Source: Fistularia commersonii (Eukaryota; Chordata; Actinopteri; Syngnathiformes; Fistulariidae). From it: a stretch of 64,000 nucleotides of DNA. This document shows, in pieces, positions 49,090 through 59,521 of the stretch (the first letter of the stretch is position 1; the number at the start of each line of letters is the position of its first letter). The notes under the pieces are model-generated. The model was not told where the DNA came from and searched no databases. It saw nothing but the letters and a program-made list of their open reading frames with translations. The position numbers and the translations under genes are program-made. The stretch spans positions 5,456,001 to 5,520,000 of the forward strand of contig JBBMNZ010000035.1 of the NCBI GenBank assembly GCA_037954325.1. The letters are read 5' to 3'.

Positions 49090-50540
49090 TCATGGTTTTG
49101 GTCATCAACCCTGACGGACATTTCTGAAACTGATGCGAACGAAAAGAAGAGGCGAAAAGGGAGTAACGGCGTTAGAAACTCTAAATTCTTAAATAATCAG
49201 TGAGAAAATCTATATACTTTGGAGGTAATTACGCTCCAGCAAAAGGATTCTTCCTTCATCAAGACTAAACAAAGATGTTGCACATTTTCTCTACATTGTG
49301 TATTCATGTGACTATAGGCATCAGTGATGTCTCATGTTTGTCAGTCCATCGTCCTGCGTGCTGAATTGAAATGAGAATGTCAGTGATGATTCCCTATAGG
49401 GAGATGCTCGAGGGTATGGTTGCATCCTTGCTCACTTCATTTGTCATCCAAACCCTAGTGACAGTAAAGCCCCGGCAACCTAATTAACTGTGATAGCTGT
49501 CGGTTGTTTAATCTCCACGGTGCCACGAAACATTCTCTTTGTGCAGTAACAGAGATTTACATGAAGCCAGGGGTAAGAGCCAACAACACACCTGTGAAAA
49601 CGACGGATGAAAACGGCACGATCTCTGTGTCACCCCTCGCTGGAACCGCTGTCAGATCGTGCCCATCCTGCAGGACAACAAGCGAAAACACTCTTTGCTT
49701 GCTGTTTATACTGTTGTTACTGTGTAGGGTTCATCTTTGCAAGCTGTTGGAAACACTTGTGTCTTTTTTCACTCCCCACAGACCAGATTGTGAGATGAGA
49801 GACTGCCTAAATTTAGAGGCATGCACTTGTCAAGATTACTAACATGTGGCTTGTTTCACTAATTAAAGGTATTACTCTTGCTGTGGCCCATTTCTTCCAT
49901 CAGCTAAATCAAGTGCTTAAACTACTTGCATGTTTGTATAGTTCACTTAAGAAAAAAAGAGTCAGCTTCATATTTGTAATTTTAAAGAACATGTGATATG
50001 TAGAGATAAACTCGCAAAACCATAACCACCCACCTGACCCAGCATTAGGAAGAACCTATTGTAGACTGCATGCTGATGCATATGTGACCCTTAACTTGTT
50101 CGCGTCTTACATACATCCAACCTTTTTCCCCGAAAAAAGGGAAGTTGTAAAGAACGGGTGATCATCTGTTGTCATATGATTGAAATTCCCGGAGTTTCTG
50201 ATGAAAGCGCAGAGTCCTGCATTAACAGAGGATCTTTTTGCAAATACCTCGATGCTATTCGGTATGGATGCAGAGCTCCTGTTGACTGTTCAGCATCTGG
50301 GTTGCGGGATCCTTCGTGGTAATGTGACCAGAGCACCATCTATTTCCTATCGCTTCTCAGATTTTCTCCGGTCCAATCAAACTGTCTCAGTGATGGAGAC
50401 TGGAGTGCGAGGCTATGTGTCTGTTCAAACACGAACCCTGCAGAAATGGAAAGCCCTGACAGACTTTTTCACGTTTAGACATCGTCCCGTCTTCAGCTCT
50501 GAATTTGTATGCACGTGTCTTTTTATATGTAGACATTGAT
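49090..50540. other. Intergenic, no gene seen
   Basis: Unique-looking sequence. The frame at 49504-49842 (112 codons) has no recognisable domain and no splice context that I trust. Confidence 0.4.
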
Positions 50541-50544
50541 CATG

Positions 50545-51066
50545 AACACAAGATCGATCAAGAGTGGTCCTCCACAGCAGACAAGACCCCGGGTGCAGAC
50601 AGTGCAAAGATACCCCTGAGATAATCCAGCGCATAACAGCAGGATATAAGATATCGCCAGGGAAGGCATACATGGAGTGTAATAACTAGGTGGCTGTCCT
50701 TGTACACTGGATCATCCGTACCAATTATGGGCCGGAGGTCCCAGGATCAAGGTGACGGAGCCAAAATTGGTGATGGTGAACCGATTGGAAATGGTGGCGA
50801 TGGAGCCATCCCGAACAGCGGCAACATCAGGGATTGGAGTTGGAGAAATGTTAGAGGCTCAAGAAGAAGTAGGAGAAGATGTTGGGCATAAAGGCAAGTA
50901 TTGCCATGAGAAATCGTCAAGATGGGAAAATGGCTCCATCAGATTCCAGGAAGAACGACCTCAGAGAGATCTCAGAAGAGTGCAGTCCGGCTAACAGCTA
51001 AGGTACCTTGCAGAAACGTCAAGCTCCCAAGCCTCTGGTTTGACCCCAGCTCGAAGTTGATCATTA
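50545..51066 (+). mobile_element. R4/Dong-like LINE, decayed C-terminal end
   Basis: Three frames together give the C-terminal part of an R4-clade (Dong/Rex6-like) LINE. They are a zinc-knuckle-like CRQCKDTPEIIQRITAGYK then KAYMECNN (about 50595-50685), AIPNSGNIR (about 50805-50831) and ELEKC..RLKKK.EKM..IKA (about 50836-50898), and IPGRTTSERSQKSAV then VPCRNVKLPSLW (about 50942-51041). The order and wording follow the known C-terminus of these elements (CKDAPETIQHI, VAIPSDSNIRKKEHEKLEKYQ, EKMWKVKA, IPG.TSE.S.QKSA, LRRTLKLPGLW). In-frame stops and frameshifts show it is dead. The RT domain is not present upstream, so this is a 5'-truncated copy. Confidence 0.75.
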
Positions 51067-51069
51067 TAG

Positions 51070-52700
51070 AAAATAAATGACCATTTCTCTCTTATTTCAG
51101 GGCCAAGCCAGTTATTGGAATAAATTAATGCAGGGATTTATTATTGCACCCCAAGTTTACCTTCAAGTGTGTTGAATTGATAAACAAGTCAGCTGAGGTA
51201 TCTTAACAATAGTTTGAAGTGAATGTCCTTTGTGATAAATTATTTCAGACCACCAAGAAACATCGTCAAACACCATCATGTACATTCAGGCCATTTTAAT
51301 GAATGTCTTTGATCACAAATATAAATATTAATCTCACATTGTCATAACCTCAACTGATTCTTGCTTGAAATAGTTTAGAGCGTCCCAAGAGTGACCCGCT
51401 ATATACTTTGAAAAACTTCTGCTTTGGTATATAGAGCCGATGGCAAGAAAACGTGCATAATTACAACCAATTATGCTCTCGTATTCAGATCCATTTCATT
51501 AAAAAATGTCATGTTTATAGCAACACGGTTTTATCAAAGCCATAAAACAATGAAATGATCAACCTCCTCACATCTCTTTGAATGAGACATCTCTCCCAGA
51601 CCGCATAGCAGCTTATTTAAACCTTAAACGGATTAATTGCGGTGGCCCTCCTTGAGACTACAGCCTATTATGGGCTCTATGTGAAATAACCACAGCTTCA
51701 CGAAAACAAAAGTTCTTTTGTAGTCCTGACTCAATCACCCTGAAGAAGCTAAATGGAAGTCACTGTCAATACGGTATGGATGAGAAGACCGGAAGACTCT
51801 GGCTGAGTGCCCACGGAGGCATTTCTGTGCCTGGATATGAGATCAGTGGTAATCAGGCGGTCTGGGGCTATCGGATCATCTGTTTGAGATGGGAGAACCA
51901 TTGCGTGGAAAAACATGAAAAGTCGATCGGTCCCTGATACAAAGCCTTTTCAATTTGTGTATAATACATCGCTGTCACACCTCGCCGTTTGAATAAAAAT
52001 GCAGCGGAACAGCAGAGAGACGGGGACCGTTCTGGCTCCCGGCCATCAGTTAAGAGAGAGCCGGAATGGCGGAAAAGCTCATTAGAATAATTATACTGTT
52101 TGATTCACACATCACGCCTCTGTTGTAATTTTAGGATGCTTTTGATATTAAGGGGGGAAGATATTATGTCAGTATATTTTGATCCCCAAATCTCAACATA
52201 GTCATCTCACTCTATCTCTCTCTAGCTCTCTGAGTTTTATTCACGTCGTCCCTGTTCAACCTTTAATATCAGGATTCATTTTAAATTGCATTTTTAAAAA
52301 TAAAACATGTAGTTCAGGCTTACTAGTTGTGTGATCCACAGATCAAGCCGAGAAAGGACGAAGTATAAAAGGACATTGCACAATCAAGGGTAAAATATAA
52401 ACAAACCTCTCACCATGATGATTCTTGGTATTCATGGCACAACATAGACATGAGGATTCCATTAAAAGTTACTTTACGTCTGAATAGGGGAAAAAAAACG
52501 GATGCAGACATAAACCTCTGAAGGTGTCCTGCTGCATCTGGTGTCAGGATTTTTGCAGATGATGCAAACAGAGACATTGTTTCCCCCTGGACTTTCTTGT
52601 TCGTCATCATTTCAATTTGCCTCTTTTTTGTTTTTCCATTTTGTTAAATTTCAATTGCAGCGCATTATTCTTAGGACCAGGACACCATTCTATATTTTTC
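51070..52700. other. Intergenic, no gene seen
   Basis: AT-rich sequence without a recognisable coding region or repeat. The part 51720-52080 is GC-richer and repeat-free, function unknown. Confidence 0.4.
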
Positions 52701-52705
52701 CACAG

Positions 52706-52798
52706 CTGGTTCTGACTTACATGGGTCAAGTGATGCGACTTTCTGCAATGGACAAGGGTCAACACTTTGACCGTCCATTCCGTCTCCCACACAATAAG
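52706..52798 (+). CDS. Candidate internal exon (93 bp), gene unknown
   Basis: The sequence is bounded by a plausible acceptor (TATATTTTTCCACAG at 52691-52705) and a near-consensus donor (AATAAG|GTAAGAAA with GT at 52799-52800). The 93 bases are a whole number of codons and stay open, reading LVLTYMGQVMRLSAMDKGQH and then FDRPFRLPHNK. I do not recognise the protein. No partner exon could be identified nearby, so it may be part of a long-intron gene, a noncoding RNA or chance. Confidence 0.25.
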
Positions 52799-52799
52799 G

Positions 52800-55090
52800 T
52801 AAGAAACACTGCGTGTTCAGAGCTTTCTATCAAACCCTGCACTGCGCTGTGCAACTGTGGCTCGTCTTTATCTGACATGCTTAAACTTAATTTGAACATA
52901 ATCATCCTGACCATGAATCAACTTCCTCATCAATGCATTACTGCTCAGTGCTTGAATCCAATGTCGAATATCATTAGCCATAAAACACTTCAGTGAGCGA
53001 CATTTTTATGGTCGGACCAACTGGCCTCCCAGAGAGTTAAAAACAAATGGCTTCTGACTTTTCTTCATTTGTGAAAATTAAATTAACCATTTTTCTGTAT
53101 TTTTCCACAAAAAGGCATAACTTCCATGAGAAGAACTCCCTGCAACTGAAATCTGAGTCATTTATATTTACTGTATTACAATAAAGTAAATGTAGTAAAA
53201 TTATACCATAATTTGTACTACCAAAAAAAAATCTTGTTTTTACCATTTACAACAGGGAAAAGGGGCAAAATTACTATTTCATCCCAAAGTAAAGAAATTC
53301 ATAATTTCCCCATGGCTTGAGTTCTCTTTGTCTCGTAATTTGATCTTATCTGATCAAGAAAAACTTTGTCCTTAATCTGATGTTATAAACAGACAAATCT
53401 AAAGATAAATTAAAACTATTATCCAACTATATGGGTCCGACAAAATATAAGGCACACCTTTCATGGCCAACATTAAAATTATATTAACTCAGCAGTTTCC
53501 CTAAAGAGTTTCAGTATAACTGAGCATTTCATTTTTTAGGATGAAAGGGGCTCCACTAGGACCGTTGTACCATAATGCATTAGCTTAATCTGGGCGTATC
53601 AAATGAATTGGCAAATCAATATTGCCAATCCACCAAAGGATGCCAGTTCAAGAGACTGTATAGGACAGTCCATTAGATAAATTAGAGGCAGCCTCTTCTG
53701 GATGTCTCTCCAGCTGTACTAGGACACAATTAAAATTACTACTTTACAGGCCAACAAATTAAAAGTAATGTCTGTATACACCGAGAAATCTGTCCTTGAA
53801 AGCCAAAAAAAAAAATCAAGTGCGAAGCGATATTATGCCGAGGTCTCATCAGATCAATAACAGAATCTGCTATTTGTAACCTGAAAAAATATGACAGGAG
53901 ACTCTGTTAAAACATCATCTAAAGAAATTTAAGTTTTTGTATCGAGCAGGTCAATGCGGTGCAGTGACCTGAGAAAAGAAATCAGACTGCTTTTGCGCTG
54001 AGCGGCAACACAAAGGACAAAAGTTCGGTGTGCAGCTCTAGTTCTTAGATCCCTTTGCTGGTTATCAACTCCTTTCAAATCAAAGTTCCATTTTAATAAA
54101 TAGTTGGGATGGTTTTCATTTTTTTTTCTCTCTTTTTACAAAGTCCTCAGCAAACTTGGCTTATGGGGATTTTATATTTTGTCACAGAGAAATTATTGCA
54201 CAGAATATATGCATTCTACTGTAAATTATTGTTATAATAGTTTCTGTATTTAGTTAAATAATAATTCAATCAGGCAGTCTGACTCATAAGCTTTTATCCC
54301 CCAACAGTAGCCTGAGCCCAGGATTCTGTCATAATTATCAGAAGTGAAAAACTCAATAATATTACAAAATAAGAAGTGAATAAACATTGTTACAGCATCT
54401 GAAACAACTCCATGATGAAGTAAGAGATGAAAATAATTTTGGAAGTCATAAAATGATAATAACCTATGTTTGAAATGTCAGCGTTTGACACTACATTTCA
54501 GTTCCTCATGTTAAAAATTGAGTTTTGACATTTTTTTGATGTGAAAAAAAAACAGTTTCTGTGCAATTTTAAGCTTGACAGCAGGTTAATAAAGTTGGGA
54601 AGCGGATGAAAATGACCATGCAGTTTGTCTACCAAGCTTTCAAAAATTATCACGAATTATGGAAAAAAATAATCAAAAGCCCACTGATGATGTCAGAGGA
54701 AGGTTAGGACAGGTAAGAATGAAATGGTATAATATAGTAAAACCCCACTGAAGCACTGATTACTGATCATATTGTCAACAAATAATGCAATCTGCACCGG
54801 GCCAAAGATATATCCATTTCAGATGGCAAAACAGCTTGACATCAGCCATCCAAATTCTGACAGTGAGGTAATGGCAAAAATTCACTTTTTGTGTTTATTT
54901 CATCCAAATCTGCAGAAAGCTGGGAATTATGACAGCTTTGGGCAGACTGAGAAACTTTTCTCATATTAACTGTATCACCACTTTTGGGGAGAAAAGCAAC
55001 AGAACCCTTTCCACGGTAAAACATCAAGCTATTATTCAGGTTCTATTATATTTTGATGTATATTGTTATTAAGATATTGAATTACCTATG
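52800..55090. other. Intergenic, no further gene seen
   Basis: Strongly AT-rich sequence. No ORF, RNA gene or mobile element could be supported. Confidence 0.45.
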
Positions 55091-55092
55091 CA

Positions 55093-55425
55093 AAAAAATA
55101 GGCCAGCATGGGGGCGCAGAGGTTAGCAGGAAGGACTTTGGTTTGATTCCCACAGGGGGCCTTTTTATGTGGAGTTTGTGTGTTCTCCCTTTGGCTCCCT
55201 GAGTTTTCTCTATGTTTTCCTCTTGAAGTCCGAAAACATACAGAAGGTTAATTAAAGAAAATTCCCAGATGTGTGAATGACCGAGTGAATGGTTGGTTGT
55301 CTCTATATGTGGCCCTGCGACCGACCGGGTGTAACCCGGCCACTGGCCCAATGACAGCTGGGATAGGATCCAGCATTCCTGTAACCCCACATGCAGGATC
55401 TAATGGAGCTAATGGATGGATGGAA
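55093..55425 (+). repeat. Dispersed tRNA-derived-type repeat, full length
   Basis: The head is GGCCAGCATGGGGGCGCAGAGGTTAGC with B-box-like GGTTTGATTCCC. Then come ATGTGGAGTTTGTGTGTTCTCCC, TTTTCCTCTTGAAGTCCGAAAACATACA, GAATGGTTGGTTGTCTCTATATGTGGCCCTGCGACCG and GCCCAATGACAGCTGGGATAGGATCCAGC, ending ATGGATGGATGG. It is the most complete of the seven copies or fragments in the window. Confidence 0.75.
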
Positions 55426-55429
55426 TTAC

Positions 55430-56655
55430 TTTTATAGAGATATTCCATTTTGGCCAAAATCATTAAGTCCAACTACAAACAACAATTGTTGAATGCTTTT
55501 GATAAAACACTGACAAAACAACACAGAATACGTGAAAGAATCAGAGGCGACAATATGCTTTCCATTACACACTTTGACCAAATCAGACAAAAATTGCCCA
55601 ATAAGTTCTAAACCCTTTAATTGCAACATATACTTGGGTATTGCCATTACTTGACAGGACAAAATAAGATTCCTCTATTAGCCCCACAATAGGGACATTT
55701 CGTACAAGCGTACAGTACTGCTAATATGCTATGTAGCGTCAGATTGTCGATGCTTTCGATGGGTCAGGGTCGAGTCAATCTGATGTGAGCAAACAAGAAA
55801 AAAAATGCTGGGTTCAAAAAAATGAAATCTGTGAAATCTGACATTGTCAACCTCTTCAACTTTGTAGGCTTTTGGTCCTTTTGAGTGATTGTTACTTGAC
55901 GTTTCTACTTTTCGCATATATTTCTGCTTGGTTTGACATATCACTCTGCTCTTGAGGTGCTAACTCTAAGCCACACGGCGCAGATAACTTTCTGAAGACC
56001 TAAAAAGATGAGGAAAAAAAAAAAAAAAAAATCACAGGAGATATGTTGTGCACACACTGCATATTTGAACTGTGGCAATGCAGAACACCTTGCCTGAGAA
56101 TTTAAACATTTTGGTGACCATGGCTATTAGTTGTTTAGTTATACTTCAAAGTGGGCGCAGCAAAGAGTTTGACAAATAGCCTGTCCACTGACTCACTCTG
56201 GGCCAGGCGGGCTGATGCTGTGCCATTTGACATTTGGCTCAATTTTAAATCATCACAGAATGGCTGAAATATCTGAGGCCCTTAATCATTTAAAACCCCA
56301 AGGCAATGGAGAAGTTGGCGACAGATGGGATGAAATTGGAAGAAATGACATTTCCTTTTCCTGGCACACACACGCAGACACACAAACACACATTCCAAGT
56401 CCTTGTTTTAAAAGTTCCTCGTTCGTAAATATGTACATCCATTCATTTCTGAAACAGGAAATTGTGAGTGACATGTCACTGTACAACAGATTGGACACAA
56501 GTGAGAAAGCAATTTAAGGACATTTGAAAAATTATTTTGGACTTCTGAGGATAGAAGAAACTCAACTATTTCCTGCATATAACATTTTCTACTAATAACA
56601 TAGAGGATATGATTTCCAGGGCTGGGTGGCTTTCTGATAGGGAAAAAAATATTAT
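55430..56655. other. Intergenic, no gene seen
   Basis: AT-rich sequence with an A-run (about 56014-56030). Nothing was assignable. Confidence 0.45.
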
Positions 56656-56709
56656 TATCAGGGTTGTATGCCTGTAGAGGATCTCAGTCATCCAGGTCAT
56701 GGTGAATTT

Positions 56710-56949
56710 TTGTCAAAATCTTCTTGTCGTGGCAACTGGACTTGCATTTTTTCACTTGAAGACGTTCAACCTTCATCCGAGAGGCGTCTTCAGTTCTAAT
56801 GACCTGTGGGGAGTTTCCAAATATAACTGCCAGGGTTTTGGGTGGGTCTAGGTTATGGTGGCTGGTTATATAAATGTAGGAGTCAATCAGCAGAAACTTG
56901 GTCTAAGGAGGTTGTTATGCTAATGGGGGTGTCATTCATTGGGACAAAC
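56710..56949 (+). repeat. Left terminal repeat of the Penelope-like element
   Basis: It contains TTGTCGTGGCAACTGGACTTGC, then GGGGAGTTTCCAAATATAACTG, GTCTAGGTTATGGTGGCTGG, TATATAAATGTAGGAGTCAATC and GGTTGTTATGCTAATG. Each block recurs in reverse complement at 58871-59050. The left copy has an extra piece (about 56760-56810, GACGTTCAACCTTCATCCGAG and following) that the right copy lacks. Confidence 0.75.
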
Positions 56950-58870
56950 TGTTGACCTCATCACGCAAACTGAAACAGCAATGAGCAACAACCACATCTC
57001 TAATACTGAGTAAATCCGACTCAAGGTCTCAGCAGCACTCTCCAGTGCCAACCCCGCCCCCCCGTCCAATCTGACGCCTGAACAGGAGACGGCACTGTCC
57101 TCACTCCAGAAGGACAAGAGCATCATCATCCTCCCAGCTGACAAAGGTAGATGTGCAGTAGTTCTGGATAAAAAGGATTACCAAGCAATCTCCTCAGGGA
57201 CATAACAACATATGAAACTCTGAAACGGGACCTGACCAACGCATACAAGAAGAAAGGGGTCAGATGTCTACAGCAAAGAAAAGGACACAGCCATTTACAA
57301 ATCAATTTATCATCGACTGTATCCAGAAGAAGCCATGCCATGCATTTACTGACTCCCGAAAATTCACAAGGTGGGAGCTCCTCTCAGACCCATCGTCAGC
57401 AGCATCAACTGTCAACAACATTGCCAAACACGTGTCAAAGGTTTTGTCATCTTTGGTTGGCAACACCGCACAGCACATTCAGAATTTACAGGACTTTGCC
57501 GGTAAGGTCAAGCAGATCAAGCTGGATCTGGATAAAACCATGGTGTCGTACGATGTAACCTCACTGTTAACATGTATCCTCACATCAGCTTCGTTCAAGT
57601 CCACACCTTAAAAAACAGAGCAAAACTCAACACGGGTTACATCGCCACCCTACTGGACCTTTGTCTACAGACCACCTATTTCCAGTTCAACAAAAGTATC
57701 AATATCAGCAAAAATATGGATGAGCCATGGGCTCGGCTATAACCCCCATTGTGGTGCACTTATACAGGGAGGAGGTTGAGAGCAAGGCCTTGCTTCATTC
57801 AGGGGAAAACCACCAAGCCACTGGTTCAGGTATGTAGAGGACACATGGGTCAAGATCAACGTGATCGACGCCCACATCAAATTCACAGGGGTGGACATCA
57901 TTGCTTAAAAACTCCCCCTCTTGGACTGTTCCGTTCACATCCAGCAGGACAGAAGCTTGTACATCAAGAATTACAGGAGACCAACACACACCAACCAATA
58001 TTTTCTTTTCTACTGACGCCACCCGCTTGAGCACAAACTGGGCGTAATCAGAATTCTACACCCCCGGGCTAAGAACATCCCATCAACCGCCGAACGCAGC
58101 AAGACCGAGTTGCAACACATTAAGAAAGCCCTGAGATATTGCGGCTACCCTAATTGGGCCTTCGCCAAATCAGAAACCACCAGACGCAGGACCATAGAAC
58201 AAGAGTAAGACACTAACAAACAAAAGAACACCGTCATAACATAAGTTGCTGGTGTTTCGGAGAAACTCCAAAGGGTGTTCAACAAACACCGTATACCAGT
58301 ACATTTCAAACCCCATAACGTACTAAGACAAAAACTGATGCACCCCCAAGGACAAAACACCCAGGAATAAGATAGAGAATGTAGTATATGCTGCACTTGC
58401 ACTGAGGATTGTGATGACGTCTACATTGGGGAGACCAAAAAACATCTGCACAAATGGACTGCCCAATAGGAGAGAGCCTTCTGTTCAGGAATGGACTCCA
58501 TGATCCATTTATTCCTTACCATTCTTTTGACGACAGCAATGTCTTCAATGTATTCTGGCCAGAGAGGACAGATGGATTGAGAGAGGAGTCAAAGAAGCCA
58601 TCTTTGTCAAAACAGAAAAAGCATCTTTGAACAGAGGAGGGGGCCTCAGACACAACCTTCCACAAACATCCAAGGCCATACTGGGATCAATACCAAGATG
58701 GATTTACACACACGGATCAGGCCCATCTGCAAACAGCCAAAGATTCACCACCAGCCCCCAGTAACTTCTGCATGAGTCTCAGCTCGTGTGATCCAACAGG
58801 TTTCACTACTTTGTTTAGCTTTACCTTTTCACATTTCAATCCAGGTAATCCCACAAGAGTTGCTCTTTTG

Positions 58871-59050
58871 TCCCAATGAACGACATCTGCATTAGCATAA
58901 CAACCTCCTTATACCTAGTTTCTGCCGATCAACTCCTACATTTATATAACAAGCCACCGTAACCTAGACCTGCCCAAACAGTTATATTCGGAAACTCCCG
59001 AATGAAGAAATTCAAGTCCAGCTGTCACGACTAGTAGACTTTGACGAGAA
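58871..59050 (-). repeat. Right terminal repeat of the Penelope-like element
   Basis: Inverted partner of 56710-56949: GTCCCAATGAACG, CATTAGCATAACAACC, CTACATTTATATAAC, ACCTAGACC and ATTCAAGTCCAGCTGTCACGAC appear in reverse order and orientation. The inverted arrangement is one of the two terminal-repeat layouts known for Penelope-like elements. Confidence 0.75.
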
Positions 59051-59063
59051 ATTAGGGTTGTAT

Positions 59064-59486
59064 CTTTTGCAAAGGACCCCTGCTGAGGACAACTGATATA
59101 TCTGGTATTGTGTGTATTCAGTGACATTTGGTCATAATGAAACAAGGGCAGGTATGCTGTGTCAAGTAATTGTAACAGAAGTAGTTGCAAGAGAGTTACA
59201 AGGACCTTGTTATCTATTTCGGAGCAGGCTGATTAAGGGAGTTTCAAACACTGTCTGACGAGGATTTGACAGCTACCGTATTCAACGCATATTACCGACT
59301 TAAGATCAACGTGGACTCATTTCTATTTAAATCCCTCCATGAAACAAAGGAGTTTGCAGTATGGGAATTGCTTTTTGGGTATTTGTCTAATAATTGGAGA
59401 AAAAAAATCCCCCAAAATTGTTTTACAAAAAACTGTCCTTGAATCTCAACTAATAATTCTGCTTGTGTCTGCTTGTGTCGGCTTGT

Positions 59487-59521
<35 letters not shown>

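Larger units (their letters stand above)
56670..59053 (+). mobile_element. Penelope-like retroelement, degenerate, with inverted terminal repeats
   Basis: Plus-strand fragments in order: ILPADKGRCAVVLDKKDYQ (57127-57186); APLRPIVSSI (57379-57408); a shifted frame with SSLVGNTAQHIQNLQDFAGK and SYDVTSL, the RT motif A region (57548-57568); TATGTAGAGGAC encoding YVED at 57831-57842, the RT active-site motif; LEHKLGVIRILHPRAKNIPS (58025-58084) and KALRYCGYPNWAFAKS (58125-58172); and VYIGETKKHLHKW (58417-58455), the GIY-YIG nuclease motif, followed by GGGLRHNLPQ (58638-58668). This order, with RT followed by GIY-YIG, identifies a Penelope-like element. Terminal regions 56710-56949 and 58871-59050 are inverted copies of each other. 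A perfect 10-bp direct repeat, AGGGTTGTAT, flanks the whole (56660-56669 and 59054-59063), a candidate target-site duplication. Many stops and frameshifts make the copy inactive, and the second Asp of the YxDD motif's usual pair is Glu-Asp here. Confidence 0.85.

Noticed and set aside
49504..49842. 112-codon frame with a hydrophobic Leu-rich segment
   Set aside because: The hydrophobic part is an isolated LLFILLLL-type run with no signal peptide context, no splice signals and no family resemblance.
52541..52996. Full 151-codon plus-strand frame around the candidate exon
   Set aside because: Only the 93-bp part between splice signals has any support; the flanks look like intron (pyrimidine-rich before, AT-rich after).
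53432..53470. ATATAAGGCACACC-like segment reminiscent of a common fish DNA-transposon motif
   Set aside because: Too short and without a partner arm or ends; similarity could be chance.
57749..58030. Plus-strand 93-codon frame as a gene
   Set aside because: It lies inside the Penelope-like element and is an out-of-frame shadow of its decayed RT region.
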